DNA from: Thiomicrospira sp. XS5
GTDB lineage: Bacteria > Pseudomonadota > Gammaproteobacteria > Thiomicrospirales > Thiomicrospiraceae
Direction of reading: 5' to 3'
Length of the DNA: 64,000 nucleotides
Assembly: GCF_001507555.1 (NCBI RefSeq)
Contig: NZ_LQBO01000001.1
Coordinates: forward strand, 806,001 to 870,000
Part shown: positions 43,762-52,956 of the stretch, piece by piece
How positions within the stretch are numbered: position 1 is the stretch's first letter
Layout: every line of letters starts with the position of its first letter
The notes under the pieces: generated by a model
The model's database searches: none
What the model was told of the DNA's origin: nothing
The model's input: the letters and a program-made list of their open reading frames with translations, nothing else
Position numbers and translations under genes: made by a program

Positions 43762-44715
43762 TTGAGTGATTTTAAGCAATTCATCAAACATCTGCAGCGA
43801 TTGAATAAATCCGTGCACACGGTGCGCAATTATCAGCGCGACTTGATGGGGCTGTTGGTGTTTTACCGCGGGGATTTTTTGCAGGAACCGTTGGATGAGC
43901 ACGCCTTGAAAAATGACCAGGCCTGGATGTTTCTGGAAGCATTTAACGATTGGCGCGATATTTCGACCGAAGCGATTCAGGCGTTTGTGGCGTTTCGCAT
44001 GGAGCAAGGCATTGCCGCTCGAACAGTGGCGCGTCAGTTGTCGGCGGTGCGCTCGTTCTACGATTTTCTGCTCGAAGAAGGTCGCGTCGGGCATAATCCG
44101 GCCAAGGGGGTTAAAGCGCCGAAGCAACCCAAGCCTCTGCCGAAAAGCCTGGATGTGGATTTAACCCGTCAGCTATTGGAGCAGCCGCTGGAGACTTGGC
44201 AGGATGTACGCGATCAAGCCGTTTTCGAGCTGTTGTATTCCGGCGGCTTGCGGGTCTCCGAACTGGTGGAATTGGATTTGTCGCCAGGCCTGGACAATTT
44301 GCACGACGGTTGGGTGCGCGTGCTGGGTAAAGGGCAAAAAGAACGGGATGCCCCGGTGGGCACGCAAGCGCAAAAAGCCATTCAGCACTGGTTATCGATT
44401 CGAGCGGATTACGCCAAGCCCGACGAAAAAGCGGTTTTCGTGAACCGTTTCGGTAAGCGGTTGGGGGTGCGCTCCATTCAAAAACAATTGGACGAACGCA
44501 CCTTGAAAGCGGGCCTGCCGACCAAGATGTCGCCGCATAGATTACGGCACGCCTGCGCAACGCATGTGTTAGAATCTAGCGGGGATTTACGGGCGGTGCA
44601 GGAAATGCTCGGCCATGCCAATTTATCCACCACACAGATTTACACCAAACTGGATTTGCAGCATCTGGCGACGGTTTACGACCAAGCGCATCCGAGAGCG
44701 AAAAAGAAACCTTAA
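43762..44715 (+). CDS. xerC: Tyrosine recombinase XerC
   Basis: Resolves chromosome dimers at dif together with XerD. The 317-residue product has the N-terminal core-binding domain (VHTVRNYQRDLMGLLVFY) and the catalytic residues R164 (GGLRVSELV), H259 and R262 (PHRLRHACATH), a further H in LGHANLSTTQ, and Y294 (IYTKLD). The start is TTG at 43762. It is usually next to DUF484 but here separated from it. It carries two CCAGGCCTGG sites (43917, 44284). Confidence 0.96.
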   Translation: MSDFKQFIKHLQRLNKSVHTVRNYQRDLMGLLVFYRGDFLQEPLDEHALKNDQAWMFLEAFNDWRDISTEAIQAFVAFRMEQGIAARTVARQLSAVRSFYDFLLEEGRVGHNPAKGVKAPKQPKPLPKSLDVDLTRQLLEQPLETWQDVRDQAVFELLYSGGLRVSELVELDLSPGLDNLHDGWVRVLGKGQKERDAPVGTQAQKAIQHWLSIRADYAKPDEKAVFVNRFGKRLGVRSIQKQLDERTLKAGLPTKMSPHRLRHACATHVLESSGDLRAVQEMLGHANLSTTQIYTKLDLQHLATVYDQAHPRAKKKP

Positions 44716-44772
44716 ACGGTTTTGGCGCTCTGAACGGCAGGCAAATTCAGTCAAGCGAATGGAAAGAAGACG

Positions 44773-45324
44773 ATGAGTGAACAGACTTTTCACGGAACCA
44801 CGATTTTATGCGCCAAACGCGACGGCCAAATGGTCATTGGCGGCGATGGCCAAGTGACGCTGGGGCACGTTGTGATGAAAGGCAATGCCCGTAAAGTGCG
44901 CCGCCTGTACAACGGCAAAATCCTATCCGGTTTTGCCGGCGCGACGGCCGATGCGTTCACCTTGTTCGAACGCTTTGAAGGCAAGTTGCAGACGCACAAC
45001 GGCCAGTTGATGCGCGCCGCCGTGGAAATGGCCAAAGACTGGCGTACCGACCGTGCCTTGCGCAAGCTGGAAGCGATGATGCTGGTAGCGGATGCCGATA
45101 ACATGTTGTTGATTTCCGGCACCGGTGACGTTATCGAACCGGCGCACGACTTCATCGCCATCGGTTCCGGCGGTAACTATGCGCATTCCGCGGCTCAGGC
45201 CTTGATGCAAAACACCGAATTGTCGGCGCGTGACGTGGTGGAAAAATCCCTCAACATCGCGGCCGATTTATGTATTTACACCAATCACAATCTTACGATT
45301 GAAACCTTGGAAAAAGAGGATTGA
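44773..45324 (+). CDS. hslV: ATP-dependent protease proteolytic subunit HslV
   Basis: N-terminal-threonine peptidase of HslVU. The 183-residue precursor has an eight-residue leader (MSEQTFHG) before TTIL, where the active T is exposed; similar leaders occur in other proteobacteria. [20 protein letters not shown] and YTNHNLTIE are diagnostic. It follows xerC by 57 bp and precedes yqhA by 3 bp. Its partner hslU lies 6.3 kb away on the opposite strand. Confidence 0.96.
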   Translation: MSEQTFHGTTILCAKRDGQMVIGGDGQVTLGHVVMKGNARKVRRLYNGKILSGFAGATADAFTLFERFEGKLQTHNGQLMRAAVEMAKDWRTDRALRKLEAMMLVADADNMLLISGTGDVIEPAHDFIAIGSGGNYAHSAAQALMQNTELSARDVVEKSLNIAADLCIYTNHNLTIETLEKED

Positions 45325-45327
45325 ACC

Positions 45328-45903
45328 ATGAGTGTTACGCCTGAAACATCGGAAAACGCCCAGGCCTGCCCGCCGGAAACGCAGGGAAAAAGCGAAAAAT
45401 ACTTTGAAAGTTTTCTATGGAATAGCCGGTTTGTGGTGCTGTTTGCGGTCATCGCCAGTTTGTTGATGGCGTTCGGTATTTTTTACATGACTTCGATTGA
45501 TGTCTACTACACCTTGGCGCATTTGACGCATTATCATGAATTGACCGATATGGAACGCGCCGAGCTGAAGTCGCAAACCGTCGCCCATGTGGTCGGTTCG
45601 GTCGACGGCTTCCTGCTGGGAGCGATTATGTTGATTTTCTCGTTGGGCTTGTATGAGCTCTTCATCTCCAAAATCGACGAAGCCGAAGGCGCAAAAAGTG
45701 CCAGCAAGATTTTGATGATCAAGTCGTTGGACGACTTAAAAGACAAACTGGCGAAAGTTATTTTGCTGATTCTGATTGTTATGTTCTTTGAGCAGGCTTT
45801 GTTCTTAAAACCGACGGCCCCGCTGGAGTTACTGTATTACTCATTGGCGATTATGCTGGTGGCCTTGGCCTTGTACCTTTCACATAAAGCCTATGCGCAT
45901 TAA
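45328..45903 (+). CDS. yqhA: YqhA family (UPF0114) membrane protein
   Basis: A 191-residue inner-membrane protein with four hydrophobic helices (about 36-58, 90-112, 140-160, 165-187). The family phrase VGSVDGFLLGAIMLIFSLGLYELFI is present. Function is unknown. The N-terminal 25 residues are an additional hydrophilic tail that contains the CCAGGCCTG site at 45360. Three bases separate it from hslV, so it is cotranscribed; a palindromic terminator follows. Confidence 0.85.
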   Translation: MSVTPETSENAQACPPETQGKSEKYFESFLWNSRFVVLFAVIASLLMAFGIFYMTSIDVYYTLAHLTHYHELTDMERAELKSQTVAHVVGSVDGFLLGAIMLIFSLGLYELFISKIDEAEGAKSASKILMIKSLDDLKDKLAKVILLILIVMFFEQALFLKPTAPLELLYYSLAIMLVALALYLSHKAYAH

Positions 45904-45952
45904 ATCACGACCGCATTAGCCTTAAATTGGCATCAACAAAAAAACATAATTC

Positions 45953-45980
45953 AAAAACCGCCAGGCCTGGCGGTTTTTTT
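45953..45980 (+). terminator. Palindromic terminator after yqhA
   Basis: A perfect 26-bp palindrome, arms AAAAACCG/CGGTTTTT around CCAGGCCTGG (45961-45970), followed by more T. It isolates the CRISPR-Cas locus from the housekeeping genes. Confidence 0.88.
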
Positions 45981-45990
45981 GTATTCAGGT

Positions 45991-46048
45991 TTGGCTAAAG
46001 CCCGCGTTATGGTATAGTCGAAGATAAAAAATAAGTAATATTGACTAT
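45991..46048 (+). promoter_or_regulatory. Promoter and inverted repeat before the WYL regulator
   Basis: TTGGCT at 45991-45996 and TATAGT at 46013-46018 with a 16-bp spacer form a good sigma70 promoter. ATAGTC at 46014-46019 is mirrored by GACTAT at 46043-46048, so an operator would cover the -10 box and the start site. Confidence 0.55.
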
Positions 46049-46062
46049 CTTGCCCTGAACGA

Positions 46063-47046
46063 ATGAATAAAGCACTCCGTCAGTATCGGTTGCGAAAATG
46101 TTTGGCCGATGCACACTTTCCAGTGCAGCTTTCCACGCTTGCACAGCAATTTGAGGTGTCCGAAAAAACCATTCGGCGCGACCTTGAAACCTTAGTCAAT
46201 GATTACAATGCCCCTTGGTTTATCCATGACAATAAAATTTACCTGGATAAAGCCCGTCAGCATTCCATTGAACTACAGGATTACTGGTTTAGCCGTCAAG
46301 AAGTAGAGTCACTTTTTGCACTGAATCAAATTATCGAACAGCTTTCGCCTGGGGCACTCAAAAGTCAGTTGGAACCGTTTAAAAATCGTATTCAAGGGTT
46401 GTTGACCGATGAAGAGAGCGGCCATGATTTAAGTGTCAAAATCAAATTGCTGGAAATGGCGAGTCGACCCGTTCAGCAAGCCATTTTTCAAGGTGTGGTT
46501 CAAGCCCTAGCCGAAAATAAGCAAATGCAAATCGTCTTTTGGAATCGCTATAAAGACGAAACCCTGCTGAGAACCCTTTCGCCACAAAGGCTTATTCGCT
46601 ATAAAGACAATTGGATTGTCGATGCCTACTGCCATTTACGAAAAGGCATTCGCAGTTTTTCACTGGAAGCGATTGAAAGCATAGAACTGCTCAGTCACGC
46701 CGCCAAAGAAATGCCAGAGGCGGAAATGCAAGCCCATTTTCAAAGCAGTTACGGCATCTATGCCGGAAAAGCTAATCAACAAGCGCTCATTAAGTTTTCA
46801 CCTTATATTTCCCGCTGGGTGCAATACGAAAACTGGCACCCGGAACAAATCGGCCATTGGAGCATCGACCAAAGCTATCAACTGCAAATCCCCTACAACA
46901 AAGACGAAGAACTGATCCAAGACATTCTGAAATACGGCGAACATGCCGAAGTACTAGAACCGCCGGAACTCAGAGAAAAAATTCAGCAAACATTAAAAAA
47001 GGCGATGAAGGTTTACTCAGAGTCAGGTTTTGTCCGTGAAGACTGA
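46063..47046 (+). CDS. WYL-domain transcriptional regulator of the CRISPR locus
   Basis: A 327-residue regulator with an N-terminal DeoR-type winged HTH (STLAQQFEVSEKTIRRDLETL), a middle helical region, a WYL domain (MQIVFWNRYKDE, then SPQRLIRYKDNWIVDAYCH with WIVDAYC at the WYL position) and a C-terminal WCX-like extension. WYL regulators sense ligands, often nucleic acids or nucleotides, and are frequent in CRISPR and other defence loci. It lies 62 bp before cas12a on the same strand, so it probably controls the cas operon and itself. There is no sign of damage. Confidence 0.88.
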   Translation: MNKALRQYRLRKCLADAHFPVQLSTLAQQFEVSEKTIRRDLETLVNDYNAPWFIHDNKIYLDKARQHSIELQDYWFSRQEVESLFALNQIIEQLSPGALKSQLEPFKNRIQGLLTDEESGHDLSVKIKLLEMASRPVQQAIFQGVVQALAENKQMQIVFWNRYKDETLLRTLSPQRLIRYKDNWIVDAYCHLRKGIRSFSLEAIESIELLSHAAKEMPEAEMQAHFQSSYGIYAGKANQQALIKFSPYISRWVQYENWHPEQIGHWSIDQSYQLQIPYNKDEELIQDILKYGEHAEVLEPPELREKIQQTLKKAMKVYSESGFVRED

Positions 47047-47108
47047 TAGAGTTAATGATACACATTTTTGATAATTTCATTTTAAACCGAAAGTGAAGGA
47101 AGCTATGT

Positions 47109-50100
47109 ATGACAAAAACATTTGATTCAGAATTTTTTAATTTATATTCTCTTCAAAAAACAGTTCGTTTTGAACTCAAGCCGGTTGGTGAAACAGCCTC
47201 GTTTGTTGAAGATTTTAAAAACGAAGGTTTGAAACGAGTTGTTTCAGAGGATGAACGGCGTGCGGTTGATTACCAAAAAGTGAAAGAAATTATTGATGAC
47301 TACCACCGAGATTTTATTGAAGAATCGCTGAACTATTTTCCTGAGCAGGTCTCAAAAGACGCTTTGGAACAAGCTTTTCACCTTTATCAAAAACTAAAAG
47401 CCGCTAAGGTTGAAGAGCGTGAAAAAGCATTGAAAGAATGGGAAGCCCTTCAGAAAAAACTGCGCGAAAAAGTTGTTAAATGTTTTTCAGATTCAAACAA
47501 AGCACGCTTTTCCCGCATTGATAAAAAAGAACTGATTAAAGAAGATTTAATTAACTGGTTGGTTGCACAAAATCGCGAAGATGACATTCCAACCGTTGAA
47601 ACCTTTAACAACTTTACGACTTATTTTACGGGGTTTCATGAAAACCGAAAAAACATTTATTCAAAAGACGATCATGCCACAGCCATTTCATTTCGACTCA
47701 TTCATGAAAACCTGCCTAAGTTTTTTGATAATGTGATCAGCTTTAATAAATTGAAGGAAGGATTTCCAGAGCTGAAATTTGATAAGGTTAAGGAAGATTT
47801 AGAAGTTGATTATGACTTGAAACATGCCTTTGAAATCGAATACTTTGTCAATTTTGTTACCCAAGCCGGAATTGACCAATATAACTATCTTTTGGGGGGT
47901 AAAACCTTAGAAGACGGCACCAAAAAGCAAGGCATGAATGAACAAATCAATCTGTTCAAGCAACAGCAAACCCGAGACAAAGCCCGACAAATTCCCAAAC
48001 TCATACCATTGTTTAAACAAATTCTAAGCGAACGAACGGAAAGCCAATCGTTTATTCCAAAACAATTTGAATCAGACCAAGAGCTATTTGACTCACTGCA
48101 AAAACTGCATAACAACTGCCAAGATAAATTTACCGTACTGCAACAAGCCATTTTAGGCTTAGCCGAAGCAGATCTGAAAAAAGTATTCATTAAAACATCT
48201 GATCTTAATGCGCTATCAAATACCATTTTTGGAAATTACAGTGTGTTTTCGGATGCGTTGAATTTATACAAAGAATCGCTCAAAACAAAAAAGGCGCAAG
48301 AAGCGTTTGAAAAACTACCCGCTCACAGCATTCATGACTTGATTCAATATTTGGAGCAATTTAATAGCTCTTTGGATGCAGAAAAACAGCAATCAACTGA
48401 CACCGTACTGAATTACTTTATTAAAACAGACGAGCTGTATTCTCGGTTCATAAAATCAACGAGCGAAGCCTTCACACAAGTACAACCACTCTTTGAATTG
48501 GAAGCATTAAGCTCAAAACGTCGTCCACCGGAAAGTGAAGACGAAGGCGCAAAAGGTCAGGAAGGGTTTGAGCAAATTAAACGCATAAAAGCCTATTTGG
48601 ATACCTTGATGGAGGCGGTGCATTTTGCAAAACCACTTTATCTGGTGAAGGGGCGCAAAATGATTGAAGGTCTGGACAAAGACCAAAGTTTCTATGAAGC
48701 CTTTGAAATGGCTTACCAAGAACTAGAAAGTCTGATTATTCCAATCTACAACAAAGCTCGTAGTTATTTAAGTCGTAAACCGTTTAAAGCGGACAAATTC
48801 AAAATTAATTTTGATAATAATACATTGCTTTCCGGTTGGGATGCTAATAAAGAAACGGCTAACGCTTCAATTTTGTTTAAGAAGGATGGTTTGTATTATT
48901 TAGGAATCATGCCTAAAGGAAAAACGTTTTTGTTCGATTACTTCGTTTCATCGGAAGATTCTGAAAAGTTAAAACAAAGAAGACAAAAAACCGCCGAAGA
49001 AGCGCTTGCGCAAGATGGCGAAAGCTACTTTGAAAAAATTCGTTACAAGCTGTTACCTGGCGCCAGCAAAATGTTGCCGAAAGTATTTTTTTCCAACAAA
49101 AACATAGGGTTTTACAACCCAAGTGATGACATACTTCGTATCAGGAATACAGCCTCTCACACTAAAAACGGAACACCGCAAAAAGGGCACTCTAAAGTAG
49201 AGTTTAATTTGAATGATTGTCATAAGATGATTGATTTCTTTAAATCAAGCATTCAAAAGCATCCAGAGTGGGGAAGTTTTGGATTCACCTTTTCAGATAC
49301 ATCAGATTTTGAAGATATGAGCGCCTTTTATCGAGAAGTCGAAAACCAAGGTTATGTCATTAGTTTCGATAAAATAAAAGAAACTTACATTCAGAGTCAA
49401 GTTGAACAGGGGAACCTATATTTATTCCAAATCTACAATAAAGACTTCTCGCCCTACAGCAAAGGCAAACCAAATTTACACACGCTTTACTGGAAAGCGT
49501 TGTTTGAGGAAGCCAACCTAAATAATGTGGTGGCAAAACTCAATGGTGAAGCTGAAATTTTCTTTAGGCGACACTCAATCAAAGCATCTGATAAAGTGGT
49601 GCACCCAGCGAATCAAGCCATTGACAATAAAAACCCGCATACCGAAAAAACGCAAAGCACCTTTGAATATGATCTTGTAAAAGACAAGCGCTATACCCAA
49701 GACAAATTCTTCTTCCATGTACCGATTTCATTGAACTTTAAGGCACAAGGTGTTTCAAAATTTAACGATAAAGTGAATGGATTTTTAAAGGGTAACCCAG
49801 ATGTCAATATTATTGGCATTGACCGAGGCGAACGACACCTTCTGTATTTCACTGTGGTGAATCAGAAAGGTGAAATTTTGGTTCAAGAGTCGCTTAATAC
49901 CCTAATGAGTGATAAAGGGCATGTGAATGACTACCAGCAAAAACTCGACAAAAAAGAACAAGAACGCGATGCCGCTCGCAAAAGCTGGACGACGGTTGAA
50001 AATATCAAAGAATTAAAAGAAGGCTATTTATCTCATGTTGTTCATAAGTTGGCACACCTGATTATTAAATACAATGCCATTGTTTGCTTGGAAGACCTGA

Positions 50101-51005
50101 ATTTTGGTTTCAAACGCGGGCGTTTTAAAGTGGAAAAACAAGTTTATCAGAAATTTGAAAAAGCGCTTATTGATAAGCTTAACTACTTGGTATTTAAAGA
50201 AAAAGAGTTAGGCGAGGTGGGCCATTATCTAACCGCCTATCAGTTGACCGCACCGTTTGAAAGTTTCAAGAAGTTAGGCAAGCAAAGTGGCATATTGTTT
50301 TATGTTCCGGCGGATTACACCTCCAAAATTGACCCAACCACCGGGTTTGTCAACTTTCTTGATCTGCGTTATCAGAGTGTCGAAAAAGCCAAACAGCTCT
50401 TAAGCGACTTTAATGCCATTCGTTTTAATTCAGTACAAAACTATTTTGAGTTCGAAATAGATTACAAAAAACTCACACCCAAACGTAAAGTTGGTACTCA
50501 GAGTAAATGGGTGATTTGTACCTATGGAGATGTCCGCTATCAAAATCGGCGTAATCAAAAAGGTCACTGGGAAACGGAAGAAGTCAATGTGACTGAAAAA
50601 CTAAAAGCCCTTTTCGCCAGTGATTCCAAAACTACAACCGTAATCGATTACGCCAATGACGACAACCTAATTGACGTCATTCTGGAACAGGACAAAGCCA
50701 GCTTCTTCAAAGAACTGTTATGGTTATTAAAACTCACCATGACGCTCCGCCACAGCAAAATCAAAAGTGAAGACGACTTTATTCTTTCACCCGTTAAAAA
50801 CGAACAAGGCGAGTTTTACGATAGTCGAAAAGCGGGCGAGGTGTGGCCTAAAGATGCAGACGCCAATGGCGCTTATCACATAGCGTTGAAAGGCTTGTGG
50901 AATCTGCAACAGATCAATCAGTGGGAAAAGGGTAAAACACTTAATCTGGCGATTAAAAACCAGGATTGGTTCAGTTTTATTCAAGAAAAGCCCTATCAAG
51001 AATAA
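47109..51005 (+). CDS. cas12a: Type V-A CRISPR effector nuclease Cas12a (Cpf1)
   Basis: A single-protein RNA-guided DNA nuclease of 1298 residues, within the normal 1200-1350 range. The RuvC catalytic residues are all present: D905 (GIDRGERHLLYF), E995 (CLEDLNFGFKRGR) and D1251 (DADANGAYHIALKG). The crRNA-processing residues match those of Francisella Cas12a by position: H832 (VVHPANQAI), K841 (DNKN) and K858 (VKDKRY). Before these come the REC lobes and the WED/PI regions, with N-terminal start LYSLQKTVRFELKPVGET. AAGGAAG precedes ATG 47109. The protein should process its own pre-crRNA and need no tracrRNA. Base composition is lower in GC than in the flanking chromosome and no CAGGCCTG occurs in it. 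Confidence 0.98.
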   Translation: MTKTFDSEFFNLYSLQKTVRFELKPVGETASFVEDFKNEGLKRVVSEDERRAVDYQKVKEIIDDYHRDFIEESLNYFPEQVSKDALEQAFHLYQKLKAAKVEEREKALKEWEALQKKLREKVVKCFSDSNKARFSRIDKKELIKEDLINWLVAQNREDDIPTVETFNNFTTYFTGFHENRKNIYSKDDHATAISFRLIHENLPKFFDNVISFNKLKEGFPELKFDKVKEDLEVDYDLKHAFEIEYFVNFVTQAGIDQYNYLLGGKTLEDGTKKQGMNEQINLFKQQQTRDKARQIPKLIPLFKQILSERTESQSFIPKQFESDQELFDSLQKLHNNCQDKFTVLQQAILGLAEADLKKVFIKTSDLNALSNTIFGNYSVFSDALNLYKESLKTKKAQEAFEKLPAHSIHDLIQYLEQFNSSLDAEKQQSTDTVLNYFIKTDELYSRFIKSTSEAFTQVQPLFELEALSSKRRPPESEDEGAKGQEGFEQIKRIKAYLDTLMEAVHFAKPLYLVKGRKMIEGLDKDQSFYEAFEMAYQELESLIIPIYNKARSYLSRKPFKADKFKINFDNNTLLSGWDANKETANASILFKKDGLYYLGIMPKGKTFLFDYFVSSEDSEKLKQRRQKTAEEALAQDGESYFEKIRYKLLPGASKMLPKVFFSNKNIGFYNPSDDILRIRNTASHTKNGTPQKGHSKVEFNLNDCHKMIDFFKSSIQKHPEWGSFGFTFSDTSDFEDMSAFYREVENQGYVISFDKIKETYIQSQVEQGNLYLFQIYNKDFSPYSKGKPNLHTLYWKALFEEANLNNVVAKLNGEAEIFFRRHSIKASDKVVHPANQAIDNKNPHTEKTQSTFEYDLVKDKRYTQDKFFFHVPISLNFKAQGVSKFNDKVNGFLKGNPDVNIIGIDRGERHLLYFTVVNQKGEILVQESLNTLMSDKGHVNDYQQKLDKKEQERDAARKSWTTVENIKELKEGYLSHVVHKLAHLIIKYNAIVCLEDLNFGFKRGRFKVEKQVYQKFEKALIDKLNYLVFKEKELGEVGHYLTAYQLTAPFESFKKLGKQSGILFYVPADYTSKIDPTTGFVNFLDLRYQSVEKAKQLLSDFNAIRFNSVQNYFEFEIDYKKLTPKRKVGTQSKWVICTYGDVRYQNRRNQKGHWETEEVNVTEKLKALFASDSKTTTVIDYANDDNLIDVILEQDKASFFKELLWLLKLTMTLRHSKIKSEDDFILSPVKNEQGEFYDSRKAGEVWPKDADANGAYHIALKGLWNLQQINQWEKGKTLNLAIKNQDWFSFIQEKPYQE

Positions 51006-51016
51006 ATGAGTAAAAA

Positions 51017-51574
51017 ATGGAAACTTATATTCCCATTTCATACCTGAACGACTTTATTTTTTGCCCGCGTTCAATTTACTTTCACCAACTATACGGGCGG
51101 GCTTCCACCCGCCTGTATCACTCCAAGGACCAGGCGAAAGGGTTGGCCGCGCACCAAACCATAGACAGTCAATCCTACAGTACCGATAAAACGATATTGC
51201 AAGGATTGGAAGTCTTCAGCGAGCGTCACAACCTCTGTGGAAAGATTGATATTTATTACGCCAAAACCAAGGAATTGGTTGAACGCAAGAAAAAAATAAA
51301 AATCATCTATCCGGGCTATATTTTTCAAATTTACGCCCAATATTTCGGAATGGTTGAAATGGGCTATACAGTCAAAAAACTCAAGTTATACAGCATGGAT
51401 GACAATAAAAATTACCCGATTTCACTGCCCGAAGACGAACCGGAGCAACTCAAAAAATTTGAAGGCTTAATCGATGCGATAAAACAATTCAGTCTTTCAG
51501 GCCATTTTTCACCCAACATCAATAAATGCCAGCGTTGCATTTATCGAAACTTATGTGATCAATCCTTATGTTAA
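51017..51574 (+). CDS. cas4: CRISPR-associated exonuclease Cas4
   Basis: Trims prespacers and helps choose those next to a PAM. The 185-residue product has the iron-sulfur cysteines C16 (FIFCPRSIY) and a C-terminal CQRCIYRNLC cluster. RecB-type nuclease motifs follow KIDIYY (D) and LVERKKKIK (E, K). The ATG lies 11 bp after cas12a and the stop overlaps cas1. Order cas12a-cas4-cas1-cas2 is the type V-A standard. Confidence 0.94.
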   Translation: METYIPISYLNDFIFCPRSIYFHQLYGRASTRLYHSKDQAKGLAAHQTIDSQSYSTDKTILQGLEVFSERHNLCGKIDIYYAKTKELVERKKKIKIIYPGYIFQIYAQYFGMVEMGYTVKKLKLYSMDDNKNYPISLPEDEPEQLKKFEGLIDAIKQFSLSGHFSPNINKCQRCIYRNLCDQSLC

Positions 51575-52542
51575 GCGCACCTGATTTTGAACAAAAACAG
51601 ATCATTTTTGCCCTGCTCAGCCGAGGCGAAAAACTCAGTTTTAAAAACGACAATATCGTTATTAAAGACCAAGACGGAAAAATCCGACATCAATCCACTT
51701 GCTATCGGCTATTTGCCGTTATCATTGTCGGCCACGCCAGCATCACTAGCGGACTGATTCAGCGAGCACAAAAATATGGATTTACCATTATCCTCACCAC
51801 TCATGGACTCAGCCCCTACGCGAGTTTTCATGCCAAAGCCGACGGCAATGTATTATTAAGAAAAAAACAATACGACTATCAATCACTGGAAATTGCCCAG
51901 CACTTGATTTACAACAAAATTGATCAGCAAATGAGTGCTTTAAACCGCATTCGCAAAAAATCATCCGAGTTAAAACAAGCCATTAAAGATTTAAAGGGTT
52001 ATCGTGATCGTTTACCTGACGATAGTCACAACTTGCAAGAAATACTTGGTCTGGAAGGTATCGCATCGCGTGTCTACTTTAAGCAGATATTTGCGGAACA
52101 CGATTGGCAAGGTCGAAAGCCAAGAGCCAAGCAAGACCCAACCAATACGCTGCTGGATATTGGCTACACACTCCTGTTTAACGTTATAGAATGCCTGCTC
52201 AACCTATACGGATTTGATGTTTACAAAGGCGTTTATCATCAAGAGTTCTATCAGCGTAAATCCCTGGTTTGCGACATCGTTGAACCCTTTAGACCCATTA
52301 TTGACTACCGAATTCGCAAAGCCTACCAGCTCAACCAAATTCATATAGACGACTTTCAAATCGTGCAAAACCAATATCGCCTATTTGGTGAAAAAGCCAA
52401 ACCCTATACGGCGTTTTTACTACAAGCCATTTTGGAACACAAACAACAAATTTTTCTTTATGTACAAGCTTATTATCGAGCCTTTATGCGTCAAAAACCC
52501 ATCGCAGAATATCCGGTTTTTGAATTGGAGGCAAAATGTTGA
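51568..52542 (+). CDS. cas1: CRISPR integrase Cas1, type V
   Basis: Integrates new spacers together with Cas2. The 324-residue product has the metal-binding residues E in LGLEGIASRVYF, H in GVYHQEFYQ and D in LVCDIVEPFRP. The N-terminal beta domain has VIIVGHASITSGLIQRAQKY. It overlaps cas4 by 7 bp and cas2 by 7 bp, so translation is coupled. It looks complete. Confidence 0.96.
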   Translation: MLSAPDFEQKQIIFALLSRGEKLSFKNDNIVIKDQDGKIRHQSTCYRLFAVIIVGHASITSGLIQRAQKYGFTIILTTHGLSPYASFHAKADGNVLLRKKQYDYQSLEIAQHLIYNKIDQQMSALNRIRKKSSELKQAIKDLKGYRDRLPDDSHNLQEILGLEGIASRVYFKQIFAEHDWQGRKPRAKQDPTNTLLDIGYTLLFNVIECLLNLYGFDVYKGVYHQEFYQRKSLVCDIVEPFRPIIDYRIRKAYQLNQIHIDDFQIVQNQYRLFGEKAKPYTAFLLQAILEHKQQIFLYVQAYYRAFMRQKPIAEYPVFELEAKC

Positions 52543-52808
52543 TTGTGACCTACGACATTCAAAGCGACAAAACTCGCACCAAATTCGCAAAATTTTTATC
52601 CAAATTCGGCTACCGCCTTCAATACTCTGTTTTTGAAATCAAAAATAGCCGTCGAATTCTGGAAATTATTCAAACAGAGCTGGAAAGCAATTTCGGCAAA
52701 AAGTTTGAACAAACCGACAGTGTCATTATTTTTGACCTCAGCAAACAATGCAAAATACACCGATTTGGCTACGCCAAAAATGATGATGAAGACCTAATTA
52801 TTCTCTGA
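52536..52808 (+). CDS. cas2: CRISPR-associated protein Cas2
   Basis: Structural partner of Cas1 in spacer integration. The 90-residue product has the ferredoxin-like fold with VTYDIQSDKTRTKFAKFLSK at the N-terminus and QYSVFEIKNSRR in the second strand-helix. It overlaps cas1 by 7 bp and ends 148 bp before the first repeat. Confidence 0.95.
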   Translation: MLIVTYDIQSDKTRTKFAKFLSKFGYRLQYSVFEIKNSRRILEIIQTELESNFGKKFEQTDSVIIFDLSKQCKIHRFGYAKNDDEDLIIL

Positions 52809-52956
52809 TAAAATAATTAACTCAGGTCTTTTCGAGAAAAAACTGCAAACCTTGGTCTTAATGAGAAAAATCATGAAAAAATGGTTCTTTAACAAGCTGG
52901 AAAATAAATTTGGTAACGAATTTACAGTCTTTCAAAGCCGTTTTGGAATTTTACCT
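52809..52956 (+). promoter_or_regulatory. CRISPR leader
   Basis: The 148-bp AT-rich region between cas2 and the first repeat, the usual place of the array promoter and the integration signal. It also contains a 33-codon frame (ATG 52861) whose stop TAG is made by the first repeat. No clear -10/-35 pair was found by eye. Confidence 0.7.

Noticed and set aside
43762-44715. xerC read as a second mobile-element integrase
   Set aside because: Its length, N-terminal domain and neighbourhood with dapF, DUF484 and hslV fit chromosomal XerC; there are no att repeats beside it.
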